Below are positions 19,901 to 27,087 of a stretch of 34,273 bases of DNA, piece by piece. Made by a program: the position numbers and the translations under genes. The stretch spans positions 17,707 through 51,979 of IMG/VR virus record IMGVR_UViG_3300029319_006393; one strand, written 5' to 3'. The notes under the pieces are model-generated. The model saw only the letters and a program-made list of their open reading frames with translations. It was not told the origin of the DNA and did not search any database. The DNA is from a virus. How positions within the stretch are numbered: position 1 is the stretch's first letter; every line of letters begins with the position of its first letter.

Positions 19901-22900
19901 TATTGAAGCATGAGACCTGAATTAAGCTCATCTCCAGATGACCATTCATAATTCTCAGATGGGGGCTTGCCTGGCGGTGCTGGTTTTTGTGTTATTTCAA
20001 AAGAAGGATCAACTTCAGGTTCGGGGTCAACCTTTCTTTCTATTTCTTGACTACTTCGATTCCTTGTTTCTTCAAATAGCTTACTAAGTTGTTGTATATT
20101 TGATCTCTGCTCATCCCTGGCTTGACTGTTAAGCCTTCCAGCTTCTTCGAGCTCTTGGATTCCTTGTTCTGTTCTTGTTTCATTAAATTCACCTAAATCA
20201 AAAATAGCTTCTTGTTGAGCTGCCTCTGCAACATATAATGCATCTTCCATTGTATCAAAAACAACTGTGGCATCAAGGTAATATTTTTTGTTGTCTTTAT
20301 TTAACCATCCTCCAGCATAAACATCACGGTTCATTCTGTCTGATAATTCTTTTATGTTGTCTACATAAGATTGAAGTATGTTATCATTTATTTGGTTTTG
20401 GTCGACAATAATCTCTAAGGCTTTTACAGGAGCAACTGCAAAGCCACTGCTAGGAGATTCTAGTGTTATTGGATCTACAGTAAACCCTTCTGGGTTTTGT
20501 TTTATAAAATCTAGTAGGGAGGTGGAGTTTAGTCTTGGTACTGAAAGTCGAATGTCGTTCCTGTCGGGCTCTCTTTCCTGTCCCTCCACTCTGGTATCGG
20601 CTGTTTGGTCCTGAGTGCCTTGTCTATCTGCTTGGTTATCTGCTCCTCTGTCTGGTACCGCAAAACTTCGCTGGGCAAGGGGTGATTGAAAAGCAGTGTA
20701 TAGTCCCTGAGCTTTCTTTGAAAATCCGTCAACTGATAACGCATCATTAATTCTCTCTATTAATTTAGTTGTTTCTGGAGCACTTTCCCTAAAGAGCTCT
20801 CTATTATTATTATATAAGACAAACATTTGTGCAAATGTTTCAGATTTATACCAGTTACCATCCATTTGAATTTGGTCAGCATTTGTAACAAAACTACCCA
20901 ATGGATATGAAAGCATATGACCACCATAATAATCTTCTGGAGTCTTTAAGGTCTTTTTGAATATTTCCAACGCCTCTTTCATTACAACTCCGCCTTGCTC
21001 TGTTTTAATATCCATGACTCCATCTTTGAATGTGGCTGGAGGCAAGTCAAACAATGGAGATTGTGCAGTTACTGGTCTATAAATAGATCTATCTTTTATC
21101 GATAGGTCCTTTCCAATTGTGAAGTCAATGTGATGACCAAGCTCATGCATGAACACATCTCGTAAAAACATTTTTGCTCCAAGCGGATTTTCAAAGTCTA
21201 AGTTTGATAAACCTGATATTGGAGATAATGTAATTCCTTGCAGTTCAGGCATATAGGTTCCATATGCAGGACTAAAATTTTTAAATCTTTCATCTTTAAC
21301 ATGTGCACCAATAAAGCTTAAATCAGAAAAAACATCTATTGGCACCATATCTTTAATGTCAATAAATGCCTTACTAACATTTATAATTTCATCAGCAGAT
21401 AAGTCTCTAACCCTATAAAGGTTTGTATCAGAAAATCTTACAGGCAAATCTTGGAAAATATTTTTATCGAATTTCCTTGGTTCAACAATGTGTTGTTTAA
21501 CAAGACTCAACTCGTTTGCATCATATGAGTCATTTTTAATTCTTTCAACATTCAACAAAGATGTTTCTGGCAGAGATAACACTAAATTATTTTGTGTTTT
21601 TGTAACTTGTTCTTTTATGTTTGGACCTGACTCAAAGTCAATTTCACTTGTAAGTTCTCCAGCTTCTTTTTTGGGTAGAGCAAGAATTTGCTCTGTTTGC
21701 CCGTATTGATAATCAACTTTCTCATCAAAGCTTTTCTGAAACTTTGTTTGCACTTCTTCAGCAAAAGACATATTTTCTGTTGTTAGGGCTTCAGTCTGCC
21801 CTACAAAATCTATGTTAAGCAACTCTTCAGCTATAATGTTCATAGGGTCAACACTATTATTGTCTACCATTTCTGGGCTGTTTAATTTTATTGCTGCTTT
21901 ATCAAGAGCAATTTTTACCATATCCTTATTAGCAACTAAGTTTGATAGTTCGTTGAGTATTTCTTGCCCCTCTTGTTCCCCTTTAGATTTTATTGCAGAC
22001 TTGATTTGTGGCGACAGTTGCACTGCTGTATTAATTCCAGTTATGGTTCCTCCAGCTATAAATGACCCCAAGGCAGTATGAGCAAGATTATCACCAATGA
22101 TTTCTGGTACAGATCTACCCTCATAAAAAGGATTATTGTAATTGTCATAAGCAATTCTTAGTTCATCTTGATTATCAAAATAAGCATTACTATGTGTTTG
22201 TACTAGCGTGTTAATTTGCTCTCCCACCTGGTCAGCAATGAAAGCGTCAGCACCATTTTCTAGAATTTCTTTAACATACTGCTCTCCAGGTCCTTTTTTA
22301 AAAATGTTGATGCCCTTCGCTATTCTGGCAGCTGGCAAGAGTTCAGTAACTACTTCAGATGTAGCTTGTATTTTTGCGTTGGCGGTTGCATCCTTAATAG
22401 ACATACCTCTAGCCACAGAATCTTCAAATACTTCTCCATAAGTAATAGTTCCAAAAATAGGTAAGCTGCTTAAGGCAAAAGAAGTAGAAGCAGCAGGATT
22501 TTTTGTAACATAACTTGCGATAAGAGAGGGTGCAACTAAGCCAATACTAGTTACGGCTCCTGTAATTGTTTGGTCTGTTCTATCTGTAAATCCAGCTTGT
22601 TTGTATCTTTTTTCTCGTTGTGCTCTTTTTTTTGAAGTTTCTTTGTCCCAAGACTCTCTCCATTCAGAAAAGTCTTGTTGCGTTTTTTCTCTAATTTCTT
22701 CTAACTCTTCTTTTGGTTTTCTAGTTAAAGCTATATCGCCTGAGCCAAAAAAACTTTTTTTCAGACCAACATCTTTTTCAATCTCAGATCTGATATAACC
22801 GTAGCCTACCACTCTGTCTCTTGTTAACTGATTCGCTATACTGCTTGTATCTTCATCAGAATCTAACTGTGCATTAAGGTCTTCTAGCAAATCATCAAAT

Positions 22901-23166
22901 GCTTGTGCTTTTATGCTCTTGAAAATTTGCTCTGGCATATCAGCATAGGTTTCAAGAAGATCAATGCCTCCTTGCTTAAAATACTGTGGTGTTTTTTGGA
23001 GTCTTGACTTGCTTTCTTTTGTTAAGGGATCTTCTTCTCTGGATTCAAGCTTTTGACCGAATTGATATTCTTGTTGGTTTTGTTGTTCTTTTCTCTGTTC
23101 TAACTCTTCAAGAGTTTCTTCTTCAGGCTCCTTCTCTAGTAGTTGACCAAATTTATATTCTGCCAC
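16909..23166 (-). CDS. Giant multidomain internal virion/ejection protein with zincin motif
   Basis: 2085 aa, last gene of the structural unit, starting at GTG behind AAGGGG. By size, position after a group of Ala/Gln-rich internal proteins and lack of a tail tape-measure context, it resembles the largest podovirus ejection protein (T7 gp16 role). The N terminus repeats EYKFGQLLE/EYQFGQKLE (residues 3-11, 33-41). Residues ~205-290 and ~365-385 contain hydrophobic/Ala-Gly stretches. HELGHH at 674-679 is an HExxH zinc-protease motif; E776 in KSETFAQMF is a possible third ligand. A region near residues 1400-1520 (YNPDFMFMNFSRDG) looks like a large polyvalent protein-associated domain (LPD38-type). 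Another hydrophobic span is near 1670. The Lys-rich C terminus could bind DNA. Confidence 0.85.
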   Translation of the reverse strand: MAEYKFGQLLEKEPEEETLEELEQRKEQQNQQEYQFGQKLESREEDPLTKESKSRLQKTPQYFKQGGIDLLETYADMPEQIFKSIKAQAFDDLLEDLNAQLDSDEDTSSIANQLTRDRVVGYGYIRSEIEKDVGLKKSFFGSGDIALTRKPKEELEEIREKTQQDFSEWRESWDKETSKKRAQREKRYKQAGFTDRTDQTITGAVTSIGLVAPSLIASYVTKNPAASTSFALSSLPIFGTITYGEVFEDSVARGMSIKDATANAKIQATSEVVTELLPAARIAKGINIFKKGPGEQYVKEILENGADAFIADQVGEQINTLVQTHSNAYFDNQDELRIAYDNYNNPFYEGRSVPEIIGDNLAHTALGSFIAGGTITGINTAVQLSPQIKSAIKSKGEQEGQEILNELSNLVANKDMVKIALDKAAIKLNSPEMVDNNSVDPMNIIAEELLNIDFVGQTEALTTENMSFAEEVQTKFQKSFDEKVDYQYGQTEQILALPKKEAGELTSEIDFESGPNIKEQVTKTQNNLVLSLPETSLLNVERIKNDSYDANELSLVKQHIVEPRKFDKNIFQDLPVRFSDTNLYRVRDLSADEIINVSKAFIDIKDMVPIDVFSDLSFIGAHVKDERFKNFSPAYGTYMPELQGITLSPISGLSNLDFENPLGAKMFLRDVFMHELGHHIDFTIGKDLSIKDRSIYRPVTAQSPLFDLPPATFKDGVMDIKTEQGGVVMKEALEIFKKTLKTPEDYYGGHMLSYPLGSFVTNADQIQMDGNWYKSETFAQMFVLYNNNRELFRESAPETTKLIERINDALSVDGFSKKAQGLYTAFQSPLAQRSFAVPDRGADNQADRQGTQDQTADTRVEGQEREPDRNDIRLSVPRLNSTSLLDFIKQNPEGFTVDPITLESPSSGFAVAPVKALEIIVDQNQINDNILQSYVDNIKELSDRMNRDVYAGGWLNKDNKKYYLDATVVFDTMEDALYVAEAAQQEAIFDLGEFNETRTEQGIQELEEAGRLNSQARDEQRSNIQQLSKLFEETRNRSSQEIERKVDPEPEVDPSFEITQKPAPPGKPPSENYEWSSGDELNSGLMLQYILTKFQNQYERQVVLEEVIEDQLGMGILKDLDLSVVDRTDLMKSIVGDKMLKVSDEIRNMLDKMFEFADNDYGKITDFLYNLHAPERNKYIFETRMAKVDAAMEKYGDQLSPAQKAQITKLKNLAEPFSDNGSGIKTDDAIFALANKYGIEYNKTNDTIKAINEKGKKYIALSKLAQKFIQGTRDVYTANGLVSKENVDDWVARYKYYIPLSGFAADTNADGLPNRQGKGLSVYGLEVPKAKGRTSLAGDPIIQMYKQRENAIVRAEKNEVATTLANQARTFKNPKVYETLEKVPREAKLRPEWDPIRGSGYVFFKEDGKQKAVIIRDERLARALQHLDTQGMHKAFQYVAMMTRFMSIMNTGYNPDFMFMNFSRDGYAATASALGEQSTPGGRIYGSSIIFDSIKGILPSLGELFVYYRKGPEGIKDPEKRKLVEMYHALGSKTSYFEFLDTDKLTKNFTALAKYRAGKISAEDLKRNTLDFIGDLNNMFENGWRLSQFKAFIRQRGGVDNVSMENKRRAAVQAKNASVNFDRRGEWGQEIGALLMFFNPAVQGSVQFMRGQNIFTKRGRRRLQPAKIGLSLGAATAGMLYGMYNILMSDEDEDGELVYKKIPEYERNRNMLLVLPDEIKIKPGEGLQVKKFGEIKKYMDPTGEKPFALSIPLAYGYNVHFNVGRLFVETQADKIFPEKFKIPVTTIEEAGYELADSFITSFSPISPITTEATGLDGLLARTRAFAPSPIVRPFLDIAANETYFGGPITKEDFPYSVPEPKFKKAFRSTNKGYVDFTKALNDMTGGNDYRSGWADLDPNQFKYFIDYHAGGLGRTIGRVTDLPRKRELGIDSFEDYPIFRSAIAEPQDFINGSRYYKRKDEIEALAHEYKNLDFKQKAEFRKNENMGIVKLGDIRTPEEKRIFNKRSKAVRDASMPKLLKAEKDLKEIRDKIKTAQNLYQIKDPDRYEELMLKYDQEVQLVYLKFNKEYNKALRKGKEKKKEDNN

Positions 23167-23178
23167 ACCATTATCCCC

Positions 23179-24660
23179 TTATTGCTCTACAAGCTGCATG
23201 TATAAGTAATCTAGCAACTCCTCATCATTTAGCTCAAAGGGAGCACCATCAATAAGAGCATCAATATCATCTATACCATAGAGATCAGCTAGTGATTCTT
23301 TATATTCTTTTCTTGGGGTGTTATGTGCTATTGCTAAATTACCAAATGTATATATTGCCCTTTGACCATCTTTAAGGTTGTTGTCAGCAAATTGTAGTTT
23401 TGCAACCTCTTCAGAGAACTGTGCAAGTCTTGGTTGAACTGATGCAAAGTACTTACCTAGATTGCCTCCGTATTCCTCAGGTATTATAAAAAGATCTGTT
23501 TCTTTGCTTTTCTCTGTTTTTAAGGTAGGCATATAAAAAGCAAATGTTTGTATTGCTGCACTGACCTCTTCTTCTTGTCCAACCAAAGTGCCTTTAAGAT
23601 CTAAATCAGTTACAGACAATGCTTTTGCATCAAAAAAATTATCCATTGCTTTGTTGTAAGTATCTCTTACTGTTACCATGTCAAGTTTCTGTGGTGTTTC
23701 TCCTTTTTCTTTTTTACCCTGTGAAAGAAGTTCTTCTTGATATTGAATTTTAAATTTGCCAAGCTCTTCAGCTGCTTTAATAAGATTTGGATTTTGTGAG
23801 AATTGTGCGGCTACAGTCCTAAGTGCACTCATTGTGTCAGTCGCATCACGAATAGATACAGCCTTCGCATCAACTCCTTCTAAGTCTTGTTGAACACTTG
23901 AACCACTTAAGTCGGGTAAAAATCCTTCAAATTCTTTTTGTTCGCCATCGACATCAACCGTAAATGTAGCACCTATTACCGCATTTAAACCATTTTCTTT
24001 TCCAACTATATCCCCGTTTAGTCTTATATCTACTATAGAGCCTTCTTCACCATCATTGCTAATAAATTGTTTTCCCTTGAAAAGATTTATGTCTGACCTA
24101 TAAATCGTTGTAAGATCGTCTGCAAAAGAAGGACCTATTTTTGTAAAATCACCAGATTCTAAAACAGGTTGTAGATTTAGGTAGGCATCCAATACTTTTG
24201 GGGTGGCTATTTCAAGAAAGTCAAATCCTTCAGCTTTAAGTCGCTCATATGTTGCTTCACCAAAATACATGTGCTCTTCTAATGCCTGTGGATCTGTAGG
24301 TAAATTACTAAAATGATCGATCAAGCTATTAGCCTCCATCCAACCAGCTTTACCTCTTTGGTAGTCTAGTAGAATTTTATTTGCAGCATTTTCAGTCAAA
24401 ACACCTTGTGTTTGTGCTTCTTTGAGAGTAGTCCCAGCATTATAGCTTTGGACCATAGCCTCATTCTTTCTTGTCTCTGACTTTTTCTTCTCTGCATCAA
24501 TATCAAAAGAAGCTAGATCAGTTTTCATTTTTTGTTCGGCTGCTTTAATCTGAACATCAGTGAGCTCAAGCTGTTTTTTTTGTCTTTCTTCGTCTAATTT
24601 TTGTTGATTGAATTTTAATGCTAAATTAAAACCTGACTCAAATCCGCTTGCTAAACTCAT
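23179..24660 (-). CDS. Internal virion / ejection protein candidate
   Basis: 493 aa. N-terminal ~120 residues are a long charged coiled coil (NQQKLDEERQKKQLELTDVQ, then KAAEQKMKTDL), followed by a mixed domain with strands (RSDINLFKGKQFISNDGEEG) and helical C-terminal part. No enzyme motif seen. It lies directly before the giant ejection protein and after Ala/Gly-rich small proteins, the arrangement of podovirus internal core genes (T7 gp14-gp15-gp16 order), so it may be the gp15 counterpart. Assignment is by context. Confidence 0.65.
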   Translation of the reverse strand: MSLASGFESGFNLALKFNQQKLDEERQKKQLELTDVQIKAAEQKMKTDLASFDIDAEKKKSETRKNEAMVQSYNAGTTLKEAQTQGVLTENAANKILLDYQRGKAGWMEANSLIDHFSNLPTDPQALEEHMYFGEATYERLKAEGFDFLEIATPKVLDAYLNLQPVLESGDFTKIGPSFADDLTTIYRSDINLFKGKQFISNDGEEGSIVDIRLNGDIVGKENGLNAVIGATFTVDVDGEQKEFEGFLPDLSGSSVQQDLEGVDAKAVSIRDATDTMSALRTVAAQFSQNPNLIKAAEELGKFKIQYQEELLSQGKKEKGETPQKLDMVTVRDTYNKAMDNFFDAKALSVTDLDLKGTLVGQEEEVSAAIQTFAFYMPTLKTEKSKETDLFIIPEEYGGNLGKYFASVQPRLAQFSEEVAKLQFADNNLKDGQRAIYTFGNLAIAHNTPRKEYKESLADLYGIDDIDALIDGAPFELNDEELLDYLYMQLVEQ

Positions 24661-24662
24661 GA

Positions 24663-24998
24663 TTAATCAAATAATTTGTTAAGTAATGCTGCTGCCGCAA
24701 CTCCTAGCAACACTGGTCCTGCCAATGCACCAAGAGCTGCTCCACCTTGTGCAAGCAAATTTCCTCCTGCTGCCTTTGATGCTGCTGCCTTTGCTATTGC
24801 TGCGTCTGCTGCTAAATATGCACCTACTCCAGCACCCATACCCATAAGGCTTTGCTCTGCTGCCTCTTTCTGCATACTAAGATTTCTTTCTGCAATGTCT
24901 TTTTGTGCTTCAAGCCTAGCTGCACCAAGCAACCCAGCTGTTGCTTGCTTTTTTGTTTCTTGCCCTGTTGCCAATAGTCCGCCTAATCCTCTAGCCAC
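24663..24998 (-). CDS. Ala/Gly-rich internal protein with membrane-like segments
   Basis: 111 aa from a GTG with AGGAGG 5 nt upstream. Starts MARGLGGLLATGQETKKQAT, then helical region with ARLEAQKDIAERNLSMQKEA, then two hydrophobic Ala/Gly stretches (~53-75 and ~84-107) ending LLNKLFD. Such sequences are typical of podovirus ejection proteins that enter the host envelope (T7 gp14 type). It overlaps the preceding gene by 8 nt. Confidence 0.65.
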   Translation of the reverse strand: MARGLGGLLATGQETKKQATAGLLGAARLEAQKDIAERNLSMQKEAAEQSLMGMGAGVGAYLAADAAIAKAAASKAAGGNLLAQGGAALGALAGPVLLGVAAAALLNKLFD

Positions 24999-25521
24999 TT
25001 AGTCCTCCTTGTGTTAAAGATCTATCAGTAATGCCGCTTCCTAGCCCACCAGATAAAATTTGCATCCTTCTCTCTTCTGATCTCATCCTTGCAAAGTTTC
25101 TTGCTGCTACCAACGAAGAAGCTTCTGTTCTTTGAAAGTCAGCTTGCGTTTCTGGTCTTAAAGATACACCAAAACCAGCCTGTCGTCTCATTTCTTGTCC
25201 TCTTGTATTAGCAAACTGTCTAGCTACAGCACCTTGAGCCCTATTAATTTCTTCTTGCTGTAACTCACCAAAACCTGTAGTCATTTGTCTGATTAGGTCT
25301 TGCTCTACTGGAAAGAATCTATTTAGGTAATCTTGGAACTCAGCTTCATATAGATCAGCCAAAGTATCTTGAGCAGACTGATCGCCTTGTCTAAATGGGT
25401 TGACATAAAGATTGCCCCCAGATTGCCCATAGTTGCCAGCCATGCCACCACCATAGTTACCGTAACCACCGCTCATATCTTGAGGTCCAAAAAGAGGCAA
25501 TCCTCCAGTATAAAATGCCAT
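24991..25521 (-). CDS. Gly-rich virion-associated protein
   Basis: 176 aa starting at ATG 25521, which shares TAATG with the preceding stop and has AGGAG 11 nt upstream. The N-terminal 50 residues are Gly/Tyr/Asn-rich (MSGGYGNYGGGMAGNYGQSG); the rest is helical, with EEINRAQGAVARQFANTRGQ and AARNFARMRSEERRMQILSG. This Ala/Arg/Gln-helical pattern is characteristic of internal virion proteins in marine podophages. Function by context only. Confidence 0.65.
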   Translation of the reverse strand: MAFYTGGLPLFGPQDMSGGYGNYGGGMAGNYGQSGGNLYVNPFRQGDQSAQDTLADLYEAEFQDYLNRFFPVEQDLIRQMTTGFGELQQEEINRAQGAVARQFANTRGQEMRRQAGFGVSLRPETQADFQRTEASSLVAARNFARMRSEERRMQILSGGLGSGITDRSLTQGGLSG

Positions 25522-25694
25522 TACAATAATGCTCCTATAACTTGTGAGCCAATGATAAGAACATATAGTCCCCAAATCATGGACTCTAATCTAACAAATC
25601 TTTTTGAGCCAGAATCTAAACGATCTTCAATGTTTTTATAACGCAGGGCACATATCTCTTCGTGTTGATCTATTCTTGTTCTAGCTGTTTCCAC
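25521..25694 (-). CDS. Holin-like protein with coiled coil and C-terminal TM helix
   Basis: 57 aa. GTG at 25694 with AGGAGG 5 nt upstream, inside the end of the preceding gene; stop shared with the next start. METARTRIDQHEEICALRYK continues with KNIEDRLDSGSKRFVRLES, a helical heptad region, then a single C-terminal membrane helix (about residues 39-57) ending GALL. This layout resembles XhlA-type holin accessory proteins and other small phage membrane proteins. Location in the ejection cluster instead of beside the endolysin is odd, so a virion role is also possible. Confidence 0.62.
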   Translation of the reverse strand: METARTRIDQHEEICALRYKNIEDRLDSGSKRFVRLESMIWGLYVLIIGSQVIGALL

Positions 25695-26256
25695 TACCAC
25701 CTCCTAAAAACAGACCTGTTCCAAAACCTAAACCTGTTCCTATTACTGATTGTCCTGCTTGACCTTTTTGAAAAGCCTGTTGTGCTTCAGCAATACCCCT
25801 TCTTGAGGCGAGCTCTCCAACATCACCAAGTCCACTAATAGCACCTCCAGCCTGTCCCTGACCCATAGCGACTATATTTTGCATACCTTGATAATATCTA
25901 TCTAACTGACCAGACAATCCCTCAGTTTGACCAAGTGCCATGCCTCTTGCCTGTGCTTGATTCATGGCTGATGTAGCTGCTTGGTATTGTCCGCTTGTAG
26001 GGTCAACTCCTTGAGCAAAAGCCTGTCTTTCCATATTTGCTCTGGCTGCTTGAAACTGTGGTTGTTGAACAGCACTCACATATCCTTCTACAGTTTTAAA
26101 TGACGACTCATCTTTCATGGCTGCTACATTAGCTATAAATTCATTTTCTAAAGGAACATAATATTGTTGGTAAAGATTAAATCTTTGTGCAGCTATTGAA
26201 GCTAAAGCTTTTTGTGCTGCTGTGTCTTTTATTTTGGTTGATCCGCCACCGCCCAT
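25681..26256 (-). CDS. Internal virion protein candidate (Gly/Ala/Gln-rich)
   Basis: 191 aa: opens MGGGGSTKIKDTAAQKALAS, then a helical Gln/Ala-rich body (QQPQFQAARANMERQAFAQG, ATSAMNQAQARGMALGQ) and a Gly-rich hydrophobic end (VIGTGLGFGTGLFLGGGSG) that could insert into membrane. The MGGGG start plus Ala/Gln helices is typical of T7 gp14-like internal core proteins. Shares TAATG with the upstream gene. No catalytic motif. Confidence 0.68.
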   Translation of the reverse strand: MGGGGSTKIKDTAAQKALASIAAQRFNLYQQYYVPLENEFIANVAAMKDESSFKTVEGYVSAVQQPQFQAARANMERQAFAQGVDPTSGQYQAATSAMNQAQARGMALGQTEGLSGQLDRYYQGMQNIVAMGQGQAGGAISGLGDVGELASRRGIAEAQQAFQKGQAGQSVIGTGLGFGTGLFLGGGSGNS

Positions 26257-26660
26257 TATAGTTCTTTCTCCGATAAATAAAGTTTTATTTGATAACCTCT
26301 ATGAGATAAAGCATCTGCTAATCCTTTCCAAGCTGTCCAAAATTCTATTTTATTACAACCTCTTTCTCTTGCCATGTCTTCTATATAATCCATGTATTTA
26401 TCAGCTGCCTCGCCTCGTTTATCATATGCCACCCAGATTAATAAGGACTTAGTTGGCTGAAACACGCTGGGCTTTTCTTGTAGAATGATAAAGCTTTCAC
26501 ATGGTTCTTGCTCTATATCTACATAAAGCTCTGCAATGTTATTTACCAAAGCTCCGTAAATGTCTTCTGGTCGCCACTCTGGATTTGCTTCTTCTTTTAT
26601 TTCCCGCAAACCAGGGGCTATGAAATCCCAGTAAACTCTTACATCAACCTGAGCTAACAT
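26256..26660 (-). CDS. GNAT-like fold phage structural-module protein
   Basis: 134 aa: WDFIAPGLREIKEEANPEWR, IYGALVNNIAELYVDIEQ, SLLIWVAYDKRGEAADKYMD, ARERGCNKIEFWTAWKGLAD, ALSHRGYQIKLYLSEKEL. The final pattern (a helix, strand with IEF, helix ending in a GY, then a strand) resembles acetyltransferase-like (GNAT or DUF2824-type) proteins that podoviruses carry beside their internal virion genes. The acetyl-CoA-binding R/Q-x-x-G-x-G/A loop is not clear, so enzymatic activity is doubtful. Confidence 0.5.
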   Translation of the reverse strand: MLAQVDVRVYWDFIAPGLREIKEEANPEWRPEDIYGALVNNIAELYVDIEQEPCESFIILQEKPSVFQPTKSLLIWVAYDKRGEAADKYMDYIEDMARERGCNKIEFWTAWKGLADALSHRGYQIKLYLSEKEL

Positions 26661-26719
26661 TTTTCTTGTAAGATATCACTTTTTATTATATCTATCAAAG
26701 CAAATCCGCCTAATTATCC

Positions 26720-27085
26720 TTATCCATAAGGGTTGTTTAAATCAATATCATCTAAAGATGTTGGCATATAACCAGTATCTTCAAATGTTAATAAGCTATT
26801 TAATTCAAGCTCCTTGTCATTAAAGTGTTCTGTAAGCCATTGTGTTACCACGCTATCATTAACATCATCTATTTCTACAAAGCTTGAACTAGAAGTATCT
26901 TTGCCAAAATAATTGAAAGTTATGTATTGATTTGTAACAGTTACGGTGTTTGATGAATTGGCTGTTTCGTATGCATTAATAGTGTATTCAACCTCTGTAA
27001 CAACATCTTTACCACCCTGAACAATCTTTTTTGATGTTATGGTGTTTGGTGTAAAACTAACTGTGTATCTTTTTAAAACTGCCAT
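26720..27085 (-). CDS. Hypothetical protein downstream of the tail fibre
   Basis: 121-aa, strand-rich protein: MAVLKRYTVSFTPNTITSKK, repeated Thr/Val strands (NTVTVTNQYITFNYFG), then VNDSVVTQWLTEHFNDKELE and LNSLLTFEDTG. It starts 2 nt after the fibre gene stop. The pattern of strands followed by 'VTQWL...' helix recurs in phage genes after fibres and could be a chaperone or fibre-associated protein; this is inference. A 59-bp gap separates it from the next gene. Confidence 0.62.
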   Translation of the reverse strand: MAVLKRYTVSFTPNTITSKKIVQGGKDVVTEVEYTINAYETANSSNTVTVTNQYITFNYFGKDTSSSSFVEIDDVNDSVVTQWLTEHFNDKELELNSLLTFEDTGYMPTSLDDIDLNNPYG

Positions 27086-27087
27086 AA

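Noticed and set aside
20529-20747. 72-aa minus-strand frame inside the giant ejection gene
   Set aside because: It is out of frame within a long, well-supported coding region, with no ribosome-binding site and no recognisable content.
26661-26719. Terminator or small gene in the gap before the 134-aa gene
   Set aside because: The 59 bp contain no hairpin with a U-tract and no complete frame with a start signal.
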